From Flagellimonas lutimaris (GTDB lineage: Bacteria; Bacteroidota; Bacteroidia; Flavobacteriales; Flavobacteriaceae), in NCBI RefSeq assembly GCF_003581615.1, contig NZ_QXFH01000077.1, positions 318,070-382,069 on the forward strand: 64,000 nucleotides of DNA, in the 5' to 3' direction. Below the pieces are notes generated by a model. It was not told where the DNA came from and did no database searches. It worked only from the letters and a program-made list of their open reading frames with translations. A program made the translations under genes and the position numbers. This document shows, piece after piece, positions 26,400 to 35,324 of the stretch (the stretch's first letter is position 1; every line of letters begins with the position of its first letter).

Positions 26400-28454
26400 T
26401 TAATTCACTGTAATCGGCGTAGATTCATCACCCATACTATTTTGAATTAAAACACCTGAATTTCCAGTCACGCTTATTGCGCCAGTCCCAACACGACCAG
26501 TTAGATTACAATCTATTACAGTATTTGTTGAATCAAAATCACCATTATAGCCAGGTTGACCAGTTTGAATAAAATTAGAGGTGTAATCTCCAGTATAGTT
26601 TACATTTACATTTTCAAAACTCAAATTCTTCATATTAACACCTAAACTTCTAAAGGCGCCTCCAAACAAACTCCCTGCGTCGTATGTTTGATTAATGTTT
26701 ATGGACACGTCCTTAAAGGAGTAACTTTCACTATTTCCTGTAAACCCTAGCATACGGAAAACACCATAATGACCATTTAAATATCTATCTACATCAAAAT
26801 CAATAGCTACATTTTCAAAGATAAAACCACCATTAACTGGAGCATAAACGGTAGGTAACCTTACAATCAAGTTTTTTAATGCGTTGTTTCTAAAAATAAC
26901 TGTGTTGCTCAAGTCTCCTTCATATAAACCATCTTGAACGTCTGTTGAACCAAAAGTGACCATCCTGTATAAGCTAATATGGTCGGCTTCAAAAATATTG
27001 TTTTCTATCAAACAATTTGTTGCATCATGAATACCAAAGGCGGCATTCTCTGCTTCCCCTACAATTTTAACCGTGTTTCCTGTTACATTTACATTTTGTA
27101 TGTTTTGTCCTTGATGCAGTGTGAAAACCTGAATTTGAGCAGCTTGTGCGTTTCGAAACATTGGTGCAGTGGACTTGCTTTCAAAATAATTATTAGTGAT
27201 GTCAACATTACTTAAATTAACTTTTAGGGCTCTGCGTTCAGATCCAATAAAATTGTTGTTATCAATTACCCAGCTTTGTCCATTGCTTGCATGTTGGTAT
27301 GTTCCTGCATATCCATATGTATGAGTGTTTGAAAAAGCTTCAGCGTCATCACCATAAATGTTGCTAAAGGTGTTGCCTCTGTATACATGCTGGCCCGTAT
27401 TTGCCGTGGCTACGGTGCAATATATTCCTTTGGCAAAACCATAAGGTACATTGGCAATCTTTCCATCAGAAGCAGCGCCAATATTAGCTATTGTGCTATT
27501 AAGAATTTGTCCACCTTTGAAATTATTCTCCACTTCAATAAGAAAAGCCATTCCCCTTGCTCGTGCTCCAGGAGGGGCAAAATAATTGTGAATGTTTACA
27601 TTTTGAAAATCGTATGAAGCAACCCCTCTAAGATAAAAACATCTGCTAGCTATGTCTTGACCATCAAATTCACCATTAGTAATTTTTAAGTCAATATCCC
27701 TAATTTGAAAAAGATATTGTTTGGCACATATTCCATCATTTGAGTGACAAAGGTTAGATTCACTAGTTGTTCTGACAGTCGAATTGTTCATGTCCCAGTC
27801 AAACGTACCATTCCTCATATGAATCGTAGATTCTTCATTTTTAATATAAACCGAACCTGTTTGACCTATGGCATATTCTACTTGCATCATTAGGGTAACC
27901 AAAGCATTGTCATCCGCAATTGAATCTGAACCGTCTGCACCGAATATTTCCGGGCTTAACCTAGACTTGTTATATACGCCATTAAATGTTGTACTACTTG
28001 TGAATAACTGTTTGAAGGTATTTACAATAAAAGCACCATTTAAATTAACGTTACTACCATTTATGACTCCTCCTGCTGATTCAATAGTCAGGTTTGAAGC
28101 AAAAGTACAATTGCTACAATCAAAGGAAGTTTCAATAACCGCCTTATGGTTTGCATATGCAGGGTCGCTTATTTCTGCTGAAGATTTAGGATAAAAGGTT
28201 CCTATGATTTCATTTGGTTTACTAACAAATGGGTCGGGAACCGTTGAGGATTGATTATTGGAACTTTGACTGTTATCATTTGAACTGGAATCGTTATCTG
28301 AGTTTATATCATCCTGAGGTTGCTCAACTGCTGGTTCGTCTTCTTCAATCACATATTCATCAAATAAATCACTATCCTTGGAACAGGAAAGAAAAAAAAT
28401 AAAGATGCAAGAAATGATTGTTGAAATCATTCGATTATTAATGGGGTTAATCAT
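26400..28454 (-). CDS. Surface lipoprotein with right-handed beta-helix, possible polysaccharide lyase or epimerase
   Basis: The 684-residue protein begins with a lipoprotein signal (MINPINNRMISTIIS, lipobox FLSC) followed by SKDSDLFDE, an acidic start that resembles Bacteroidota surface-export signals. Then comes an Asp/Ser/Asn/Gln linker of about 50 residues. The rest shows the short repeated turns of a parallel beta-helix, such as VDITNNYFES, NVNVTGNTVKIVG, ATNCLIENNIFEAD and VIFRNNALKNLIV. Pectate-lyase-like folds of this type include polysaccharide lyases, AlgG-like epimerases and tailspikes. No family-specific catalytic residues can be assigned. ATG 28454 is preferred; 28430 (MISTIISC) is also possible and the TTG at 28508 unlikely. 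As part of the locus it may trim or modify the secreted polymer. Confidence 0.75.
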   Translation of the reverse strand: MINPINNRMISTIISCIFIFFLSCSKDSDLFDEYVIEEDEPAVEQPQDDINSDNDSSSNDNSQSSNNQSSTVPDPFVSKPNEIIGTFYPKSSAEISDPAYANHKAVIETSFDCSNCTFASNLTIESAGGVINGSNVNLNGAFIVNTFKQLFTSSTTFNGVYNKSRLSPEIFGADGSDSIADDNALVTLMMQVEYAIGQTGSVYIKNEESTIHMRNGTFDWDMNNSTVRTTSESNLCHSNDGICAKQYLFQIRDIDLKITNGEFDGQDIASRCFYLRGVASYDFQNVNIHNYFAPPGARARGMAFLIEVENNFKGGQILNSTIANIGAASDGKIANVPYGFAKGIYCTVATANTGQHVYRGNTFSNIYGDDAEAFSNTHTYGYAGTYQHASNGQSWVIDNNNFIGSERRALKVNLSNVDITNNYFESKSTAPMFRNAQAAQIQVFTLHQGQNIQNVNVTGNTVKIVGEAENAAFGIHDATNCLIENNIFEADHISLYRMVTFGSTDVQDGLYEGDLSNTVIFRNNALKNLIVRLPTVYAPVNGGFIFENVAIDFDVDRYLNGHYGVFRMLGFTGNSESYSFKDVSININQTYDAGSLFGGAFRSLGVNMKNLSFENVNVNYTGDYTSNFIQTGQPGYNGDFDSTNTVIDCNLTGRVGTGAISVTGNSGVLIQNSMGDESTPITVN

Positions 28455-29096
28455 AAGGTAAGATTTTTTTAAAAATGTGGGGCAATCTTTTAAAATTTTA
28501 AAATTCAAAAAAATCGTTTAAATGCTTATTTTTTAGGTTTAAATGCATATCCAACGACAACAAACTTACGGATGTATCTAATTTTTAGACGTTTCAACGA
28601 TCTATTTTTCGATGAAATGCACGATTTTAACATATATTAAAATAATGATTGATCAAAAAAGCTCACTATTAGGTAATCAATATTTTGGATCTTTATTATG
28701 TATGGGTTGTTATTTTAAAGAAAAAGTGAGTCCGAGAAATGGCACTTTTTATGGTAGTGAAACGGCAAAGTTTTGAAGAAGTTATTTTTTAGTTTACCGG
28801 AGATTCCAAAAATTATCCATGCATGTAAGAAAACTTGAACCCGTTAAAGCAATTTATCGTTAACCAAATAAATAGTAAGATCTGATATTGCGGAACCGAA
28901 CTGTTAGGAGTGGTTCAAAGGTTCAAATGAGTAGGTATAATAAAAAAAGAGCCTCACAAGGAGGCTCCGACAATGGTTTTGAGTATTTTTTGATATAACA
29001 TGAACTATTCTACTTTAAAATAATTGAACTATTGTTTTTTTTAGAAAAGTAATAATTCGAATTTTTTTAAAAGCAATAATTTATTGGATGGACAGC
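28455..29096. other. Intergenic region between tviB-like and beta-helix lipoprotein genes
   Basis: About 640 nt. It contains the minus-strand terminator at 28942-28967. A plus-strand frame of 43 codons (28645-28776, starting MIDQKSSLLGNQYF) is present, but has no promoter, family or context to support it. The remainder must hold the lipoprotein promoter, though no clear -7 box is seen. Confidence 0.55.
28942..28967 (-). terminator. Intrinsic terminator of the nucleotide-sugar operon
   Basis: GAGCCTC (28949-28955), 5-nt loop, GAGGCTC (28961-28967). On the minus strand the stem is followed by seven T residues (28948-28942). It lies 130 nt beyond the stop at 29097. Confidence 0.9.
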
Positions 29097-30371
29097 TTAA
29101 AGTTTTCTATCGGCATAATCCAGAACACCCTTAACATCATAAATAAGAGATTTCTCGTGCTTATTGTTGTTTAGATCAAGGCTTAAAAATTCTTTATGTG
29201 AGACACAGAGTACAATAACATCATAATGGCATTTGGGTAGTTTGTTCAATAAATTAAGATTATATTCTCTTTGAACTTCTTCCTTTGATGCCCAAGGGTC
29301 ATATATATCAACATTTATTCCATAACTAATGAGGTTGTTAATTACGTCAACAGCTTTTGTATTTCTAACATCAGGACAGTTTTCCTTGAAAGTAATTCCC
29401 AAAGCAAGTACGGAACTATTCTTCACCTTCATATCGTTTTGAACCATTAATTTAACCACTTCAGAAGCTACGTAATTACCCATGCCATCATTCATACGTC
29501 TACCGGCCAATATTATTTCCGGATGGTAACCAAAAGCTTGTGCTTTCTGAGCAAGATAGTATGGGTCAACGCCAATGCAATGTCCCCCAACGAGGCCAGG
29601 TTTAAAGGGAAGAAAGTTCCACTTAGTGCCAGCCGCCTTTAAAACCTCATTGGTATCAACATCCATAAGGTTGAAAATTTTCGCAAGTTCATTTACAAAA
29701 GCGATATTAATGTCTCGTTGAGAGTTTTCAATTACCTTAGCTGCTTCGGCAACTTTAATGGTTGGAGCCAAGTGTGTTCCGGCTGATATTACAGAGGCAT
29801 ATAGTTCATCTACTTTTTTACCGGTTTTTGGGGTAGAACCAGATGTTACTTTTAGTATTTTATCTACAGTATGTTCTTTGTCACCGGGATTAATTCTTTC
29901 TGGTGAATACCCTACATAAAAATCTTTATTAAAAATTAAACCGCTAACTTTTTCAAGTACAGGGACACATTCTTCTTCTGTAGCACCAGGATAAACCGTC
30001 GATTCATAAATTACAATGTCTCCTTTTTTCAAGACTTTCCCAACAGTCTCACTTGCCTTGTACAGTGGAGTGAGTATTGGTCGGTTTGTTGCGTCAACAG
30101 GTGTAGGCACTGTAATGATGAAATAATTACAACCTAATAAATCATCCAGATTGTTTGAACAATAAAGACCTTTTTCTTCAGATGGGTTTTCCTTTAAGAC
30201 TGACTGCAAAACTTCGTCTTCTACCTCTAAGGTGCTATCCGTACCTGATTGTAGTTCCTGGATCCGCTCTCGATTTATATCAAAACCTACAATGGAATAT
30301 TTTGTTGCAAACAATCTGGCCAATGGTAGCCCTACATATCCAAGGCCGATAACAGCAATTTTTGTTTCCAT
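29097..30371 (-). CDS. tviB: UDP-N-acetylhexosamine 6-dehydrogenase (TviB/WbpO-like)
   Basis: NAD-dependent dehydrogenase that oxidises C6 of a UDP-HexNAc to the uronic acid. The 424-residue protein has the Rossmann motif VIGLGYVGLPLARLFA (residues 6-21), ESTVYPGATEEECVPVLE, the TviB-type block ENSQRDINIAFVNELAKIF, FLPFKPGLVGGHCIGVDPYY with the catalytic Cys, and LGITFKENCPDVRNTK. This form is distinct from Ugd, which has GGSCFPKD. In Vi-antigen synthesis TviB and TviC together make UDP-GalNAcA from UDP-GlcNAc; a TviC-like gene is two genes upstream. It follows ugd by 8 nt and ends the operon. Confidence 0.88.
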   Translation of the reverse strand: METKIAVIGLGYVGLPLARLFATKYSIVGFDINRERIQELQSGTDSTLEVEDEVLQSVLKENPSEEKGLYCSNNLDDLLGCNYFIITVPTPVDATNRPILTPLYKASETVGKVLKKGDIVIYESTVYPGATEEECVPVLEKVSGLIFNKDFYVGYSPERINPGDKEHTVDKILKVTSGSTPKTGKKVDELYASVISAGTHLAPTIKVAEAAKVIENSQRDINIAFVNELAKIFNLMDVDTNEVLKAAGTKWNFLPFKPGLVGGHCIGVDPYYLAQKAQAFGYHPEIILAGRRMNDGMGNYVASEVVKLMVQNDMKVKNSSVLALGITFKENCPDVRNTKAVDVINNLISYGINVDIYDPWASKEEVQREYNLNLLNKLPKCHYDVIVLCVSHKEFLSLDLNNNKHEKSLIYDVKGVLDYADRKL

Positions 30372-30379
30372 ATCAGATT

Positions 30380-31717
30380 TTAAAGTTTAGTTTTTTTTCC
30401 AATCTGATGATATTCAAACCCCATAGCATTTAGTTTTAAATCATTATATTGGTTTCTACCATCGAAAATTACGGGGCTTTTCAGCTGTTTTTTGAGTTCA
30501 CCAAAATCAGGAGCTCTAAACTCCTTCCATTCTGTTAATAAAATCATTGCATTGGCATTTTCCAACGCGGCATATTTAGCTGCAAAGTAATTCACATTGG
30601 GCGTACCCTTTAGATAAAAATGTTCTGCTTCCTCCATTGCTTTTGGGTCATAGGCATTAACGGTCGCCCCTCTTTTTGTTAGTTCTTTAATGATGTATAT
30701 GGCAGGAGCTTCGCGCATATCATCTGTCCCTGGTTTAAAAGCTAGGCCCCAAACGGCAAATGTTTTATCACTTAAATCTTCTCCATATTTGGCAATCACT
30801 TTTTTTGCAATCACAAATTTTTGTTCATCATTAACATCTTCAACGGATTTTACGAGTCTTGGAGAATAACCATGCTCTTCTGCTGTTTTCTTTAGTGCCT
30901 TTACATCTTTTGGAAAACAAGAACCACCATACCCACTACCCGGGTAAATAAAACTATACCCTATACGGCTATCGGAACCTATACCAATTCTTACTTTGTT
31001 GACATCTGCATCAACTAACTCACAGATATTGGCTATCTCATTCATAAAGGAAATTTTTGTAGCCAACATTGCATTGGCTACATACTTTGTCATTTCGGCT
31101 GACCTCACATCCATAGTTATCAAGCGATCCATGCTACTCCTAAAAAAGGGAGAATAAAGCGAGCGCATAATTGTTGTGGCAGCTTCATCATCAGAACCGA
31201 TAACCACTCGGTCTGGCTTCATAAAATCATTAATGGCATCACCTTCTTTAAGAAATTCAGGATTTGATACGACATGAAATTCTATATCGGAATTTCTTTT
31301 TTTCAATTCACCATTTATTGTAGCCCTAACTTTGTCTGCCGTACCAACGGGAACGGTAGACTTATCTACAACAATCAAAGGAGTTGTCATGTATTTCCCT
31401 ATGTCGGCTGCTACTTGTAGTACATATTTAAGGTCGGCAGAACCGTCTTCTCCCATAGGAGTACCCACAGCAATAAAAGCGACATCGCAATTTTCTAAAT
31501 TTTTGCTAATATCTGTACTGAACAAAAGTGTTTTGTTCTCAATATTACGTTGAACCATAGCCTCTAGTCCAGGTTCATATATAGGGATAATTCCCTGTTC
31601 AAGATTTTCTATTTTTTTGGCATCAACGTCAATACATGTTACCGTATTTCCCATTTCCGCGAAACAGGTCCCGCTTACCAAACCAACATATCCTGTTCCA
31701 ATAACAGTTAATTTCAT
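30380..31717 (-). CDS. ugd: UDP-glucose 6-dehydrogenase
   Basis: Makes UDP-glucuronate from UDP-glucose with two NAD+. The 445-residue protein has VIGTGYVGLVSGTCFAEMG (residues 5-23), FIAVGTPMGEDGSADL, VDKSTVPVGTADKVR, NPEFLKEGDAINDFMKPDRV (Glu of the active site), and the nucleophile Cys in GSGYGGSCFPKDVKAL. It ends with AFKPGTDDMREAPA and an ordinary UDPG_MGDP_dh_C domain. It lies 25 nt after tviC and 8 nt before tviB. The product feeds the UDP-GlcA 4-epimerase at 32854. Confidence 0.95.
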   Translation of the reverse strand: MKLTVIGTGYVGLVSGTCFAEMGNTVTCIDVDAKKIENLEQGIIPIYEPGLEAMVQRNIENKTLLFSTDISKNLENCDVAFIAVGTPMGEDGSADLKYVLQVAADIGKYMTTPLIVVDKSTVPVGTADKVRATINGELKKRNSDIEFHVVSNPEFLKEGDAINDFMKPDRVVIGSDDEAATTIMRSLYSPFFRSSMDRLITMDVRSAEMTKYVANAMLATKISFMNEIANICELVDADVNKVRIGIGSDSRIGYSFIYPGSGYGGSCFPKDVKALKKTAEEHGYSPRLVKSVEDVNDEQKFVIAKKVIAKYGEDLSDKTFAVWGLAFKPGTDDMREAPAIYIIKELTKRGATVNAYDPKAMEEAEHFYLKGTPNVNYFAAKYAALENANAMILLTEWKEFRAPDFGELKKQLKSPVIFDGRNQYNDLKLNAMGFEYHQIGKKTKL

Positions 31718-31742
31718 TTGATTGTCCTTTTATTTTTAGATT

Positions 31743-32741
31743 TTATTTTAAGTTTTCGTAATACCATGCAATGGCATTTTTCAACCCTTCGTCAATGCCG
31801 TATTCGGGTTGATAGTCCAAAAGGCTTTTTGCACGTTCCACAGATGCCAATGAGTGAGGTACGTCCCCCGGTCTTACTGGGCCATAGTTAACCTCGGTAT
31901 CGGCTATTTTTGGATCATATACACTTAAGTGTTTTTTTAGTGAAGAAACTAATTCGTTTAAAGTGGTTCGTTCCCCAAAAGCCACATTATAAACTTTATT
32001 GACAGCCTCTTTATTTTTGCTTTTAATAGCAAGAATGTTCATTTGTACAACATTATCTATATAGGTGAAGTCTCTGGAATATGTTCCATCTCCGTTGATT
32101 ACTGGAGATTCGTGGTTGATCAATTGCATAACGAATTTCGGTATTACGGCAGCATACGCTCCATTTGGGTCTTGTCTGCGACCAAAAACATTAAAATACC
32201 TTAGACCAATAGTTTCTAAATTATAGGTTTTTGAAAATATTTCGGCATATAGTTCATTTACATATTTTGTTATGGCATAAGGGGAGAGGGGTTTGCCAAT
32301 TTCATCCTCAACCTTTGGAAGTTTTTTTGAATCCCCATAGGTTGAAGAGCTTGCAGCATATACAAAACGTTTTACTTCTGCATCACGCGAGGCGACCAAC
32401 ATGTTTAAAAAACCACTTACATTCACTTCGTTGCTGGTAATAGGGTCGTTCAAAGATCTTGGAACAGAACCTAAGGCAGCTTGGTGAAGCACAAAATCAA
32501 CGCCACTAACTGCCTTGTGGCATATTTCCAATTCTCTAATATCTCCTTCGATAAAAGTGAATTTTTCGTGGTCTAAAAGGTGTTCTATATTTGATTTTTT
32601 CCCAGTCGCAAGATTGTCAAGACAAGTTACCTTGTTACCATTGCCAACCAACCAATCACATAAATTGCTGCCAATAAAGCCTGCTCCGCCTGTTACTAAT
32701 ACATGAGAATTCCGATTAAAAGAAAGATCGCTTAATTTCAT
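31743..32741 (-). CDS. tviC: UDP-N-acetylhexosamine 4-epimerase (TviC/WbpP-like)
   Basis: Extended SDR epimerase that interconverts GlcNAc and GalNAc forms of UDP-sugars or their uronates. The 332-residue protein has VTGGAGFIGSNLCDWLV (about residues 16-32), the TviC/WbpP hallmark LHQAALGSVPRSLNDP, catalytic Ser in YAASSSTYGDS, YxxxK in SPYAITKYVNELYAE, and RYFNVFGRRQDPNGAYAAVI. These segments match the Vi-antigen epimerase closely. Together with TviB it predicts UDP-GalNAcA. The gap of 112 nt upstream contains a near-consensus AATATTTG box. Confidence 0.9.
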   Translation of the reverse strand: MKLSDLSFNRNSHVLVTGGAGFIGSNLCDWLVGNGNKVTCLDNLATGKKSNIEHLLDHEKFTFIEGDIRELEICHKAVSGVDFVLHQAALGSVPRSLNDPITSNEVNVSGFLNMLVASRDAEVKRFVYAASSSTYGDSKKLPKVEDEIGKPLSPYAITKYVNELYAEIFSKTYNLETIGLRYFNVFGRRQDPNGAYAAVIPKFVMQLINHESPVINGDGTYSRDFTYIDNVVQMNILAIKSKNKEAVNKVYNVAFGERTTLNELVSSLKKHLSVYDPKIADTEVNYGPVRPGDVPHSLASVERAKSLLDYQPEYGIDEGLKNAIAWYYENLK

Positions 32742-32853
32742 AGTTAGGTTTTGGAGTGCAAATATTGGAAAACAATTTTAATAAAAATGAAAAATTATAC
32801 AACGTTCATGAATATCCGATAAAGTGCTGTTGATCTATAATTTTACCTGAGCA

Positions 32854-33879
32854 CTAAACATTGTAAAATTCCCTATACCAATCAATAAAAGCATCAACCC
32901 CTTCTTGGATTGTAGTGTTGGGGCTATAACCGTAATCCTTTATTAATGGATCAACGTTGGCCCAAGTCCTCTCCACATCACCGGGTTGCATACCCATCAT
33001 ATTCTTTTGTGCTTTAACCTGTAGCTTTTGCTCTATAGCCTCAATAAAATCTATAAGTTTCACTGAGTTGTTATTTCCAATATTATAGACTTTATACAAT
33101 GGTTTTGAGTCATACTGTTTAGTGTAATTATCTTCCACAATCCTAACCACACCTTCAGTAATATCATCGATATATGTAAAATCCCTTTCCATTTTACCTC
33201 GGTTGAAGACATTTATTGGTTGATTATTTAATATGGCCTTTGTAAATAGAAACATAGCCATATCGGGTCTACCCCAAGGACCATATACTGTAAAGAAGCG
33301 CAAACCAGTTGTTTTAAAACCATAGAGGTGGCTATAGGTGTGTGCCATTAACTCGTTGCTTTTTTTGGAAGCAGCATATAAGCTTATTGGATGGTCAACA
33401 GAGTCGGATGTTTCAAAGGGTACTTTTTTGTTGAGCCCATAAACACTAGAACTACTTGCGTATACCAAATGTTTTACATTGTTATGTCTACATCCTTCCA
33501 AAATATTTAAAAAACCTACAATATTACTATCTATATAGGCCGATGGATTCTCTAGGCTATATCTTACACCTGCCTGAGCGGCTAGGTTACAAACCACATC
33601 GAATTGCTCATCTTGGAACAACGCCAACAAGCTTTCTTTATCGGACAAATCCAACCTTACAAACCTAAACCCATGAGAATTGGAACTACTGGATAGTTTG
33701 TTGAATATTGATGCATTAGCTTCTGCTACACCAAGCATACCCAGCCTGGCATACTTCAATGAAGTGTCATAATAATTGTTGATATTGTCCAGACCTAAAA
33801 CTTCATGCCCATGACTCAACAGTGACTTGCAAACGTGAAACCCTATAAATCCAGCTGCACCGGTAACTAAAATTTTCAT
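32854..33879 (-). CDS. UDP-glucuronate 4-epimerase
   Basis: Extended SDR that converts UDP-GlcA to UDP-GalA. The 341-residue protein has VTGAAGFIGFHVCKSLL (residues 5-21), GLDNINNYYDTSLKYARL, the insertion-specific NLAAQAGVRYSLENPSAYID, Ser and YxxxK in YASSSSVYGLNKKVPF and SLYAASKKSNELMAHTYSH, and the class signature GLRFFTVYGPWGRPDMAMF. The last motif separates glucuronate epimerases from GalE. It is the first gene of the minus-strand block, divergent from the aminotransferase gene with 227 nt between, so the promoters of both arms should lie there. Confidence 0.9.
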   Translation of the reverse strand: MKILVTGAAGFIGFHVCKSLLSHGHEVLGLDNINNYYDTSLKYARLGMLGVAEANASIFNKLSSSSNSHGFRFVRLDLSDKESLLALFQDEQFDVVCNLAAQAGVRYSLENPSAYIDSNIVGFLNILEGCRHNNVKHLVYASSSSVYGLNKKVPFETSDSVDHPISLYAASKKSNELMAHTYSHLYGFKTTGLRFFTVYGPWGRPDMAMFLFTKAILNNQPINVFNRGKMERDFTYIDDITEGVVRIVEDNYTKQYDSKPLYKVYNIGNNNSVKLIDFIEAIEQKLQVKAQKNMMGMQPGDVERTWANVDPLIKDYGYSPNTTIQEGVDAFIDWYREFYNV

Positions 33880-34106
33880 AGTATTAACTGAGGTTTAATT
33901 TTTTGTTTTCTAACTTATTTAAAGTCAGAGTTCTAAATCCAACGAAAAAATCATTATGATAGTATCAAAGAGTAAAGTAAGTATTTATGTGATTACTTTT
34001 TCAAACAAACTTAAGGTTTAAATTATTCTTATTGCTTATTTCAATAAAATAGCCTCAATACGCATTTAATCGATTTTTTTTTGTCTTTGGCGAATAGTAG
34101 CTTAAA

Positions 34107-35324
34107 ATGATTAAACAGCCCAATTTTCCTATTACTTTTACTAACGAGAAACAGAATTTCTCATCCTACTTATATCAACCCAAAACTGAAATGGAAACCA
34201 CAGTACTTAAAAAAATTTGGTTGTCACCCCCACATATGGGAGGAAGCGAGGAAACTTACGTTAAGGAAGCCTTTGATACCAATTGGATAGCTCCGTTGGG
34301 CCCTAATGTTCAGCAATTTGAAAAATCTATTGAGGATTATGTTGGTAACAATACCTATGCAGCTTGTTTAAGTTCTGGAACTGGAGCAATACATTTAGGA
34401 CTCGAACTCTTAGGGGTTAGCCATGGAGACGAGGTAATATGCCAAAGCTTTACTTTTGCAGCATCCGCTAATCCCATCACTTATTTGGGAGCGGAGCCCA
34501 TATTTGTTGACAGTGAAAGGGAAACTTGGAATATTTCACCTGTACTTCTGGAAAAAGCCATAAAAGATAGATTGGCAAAAGGAATTAAACCTAAGGCAAT
34601 TGTTGCGGTACATTTATATGGAATGCCATATAAGGTCGATGAAGTCCATGCAATCGCGAGAAACTATGATATTCCTGTGATAGAAGATAGTGCTGAGGCA
34701 TTGGGCAGTTCTTATCGAGGTTTTAATTGTGGGAGCTTTGGTGATTTTGGGATTTTATCATTTAACGGAAACAAAATTATAACTACCTCTGGAGGCGGTG
34801 CTTTGCTATGTAAGTTCCAAAGTACAAAAGAAAAAGCTGTTTTTCTTGCTACTCAAGCTAGGGATAATGCACCACACTATCAACATTCCCGTATCGGATA
34901 TAATTATCGAATGAGCAATGTTTTGGCTGGAATAGGACGAGGACAAATGGAAGTTCTTACCGATAGAGTGGAGGCAAGGCGTAGTAACTTCGAATTCTAT
35001 AAAGAACATTTGTCAAGTTTACCCGAAATTACATTCATCAATGAACCTGAAGGGAGTTATTCCAACAGATGGTTGACCTGTGTGTTGACTCCTTCTTTTG
35101 ATATAAGGGAGAAAATACGAATTGCTCTGGAGAACGAAAATATCGAATCAAGACCTTTATGGAAGCCCATGCATTTGCAGCCAGTGTTTGAAAAAAATGT
35201 TTCCTTTGTAAATGGTGTTAGTGAAGACCTTTTTGAAAGAGGTCTGTGCTTGCCAAGTGGTTCCAGTCTAGAAACTGGAGACTTGGAAAGAATTTGTGGA
35301 ATCATTAAAAACCTACTAAAATGA
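34107..35324 (+). CDS. DegT/DnrJ/EryC1-family aminotransferase (PglE-like)
   Basis: PLP-dependent transaminase that puts an amino group on a UDP-4-keto sugar, using glutamate. The 405-residue protein has IWLSPPHMGGSEETYVKEAF, SSGTGAIHLGLELLG, VIEDSAEALGSSY (PLP Asp) and the Schiff-base Lys in FNGNKIITTSGGGAL, followed by RIGYNYRMSNVLAGIG. The PglE-type text fits UDP-2-acetamido-4-keto-6-deoxy sugars. ATG 34107 is taken; an in-frame ATG at 34191 (METTVLKK) gives the usual family start, so the first 28 residues may not be translated. It overlaps the next gene by 4 nt (ATGA), which encodes the matching dehydratase. Confidence 0.9.
   Translation: MIKQPNFPITFTNEKQNFSSYLYQPKTEMETTVLKKIWLSPPHMGGSEETYVKEAFDTNWIAPLGPNVQQFEKSIEDYVGNNTYAACLSSGTGAIHLGLELLGVSHGDEVICQSFTFAASANPITYLGAEPIFVDSERETWNISPVLLEKAIKDRLAKGIKPKAIVAVHLYGMPYKVDEVHAIARNYDIPVIEDSAEALGSSYRGFNCGSFGDFGILSFNGNKIITTSGGGALLCKFQSTKEKAVFLATQARDNAPHYQHSRIGYNYRMSNVLAGIGRGQMEVLTDRVEARRSNFEFYKEHLSSLPEITFINEPEGSYSNRWLTCVLTPSFDIREKIRIALENENIESRPLWKPMHLQPVFEKNVSFVNGVSEDLFERGLCLPSGSSLETGDLERICGIIKNLLK

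Noticed and set aside
28645-28776. 43-codon plus-strand ORF in the gap before tviB-like gene
   Set aside because: No promoter box, no family resemblance and opposite orientation to both neighbours; kept only as a note.
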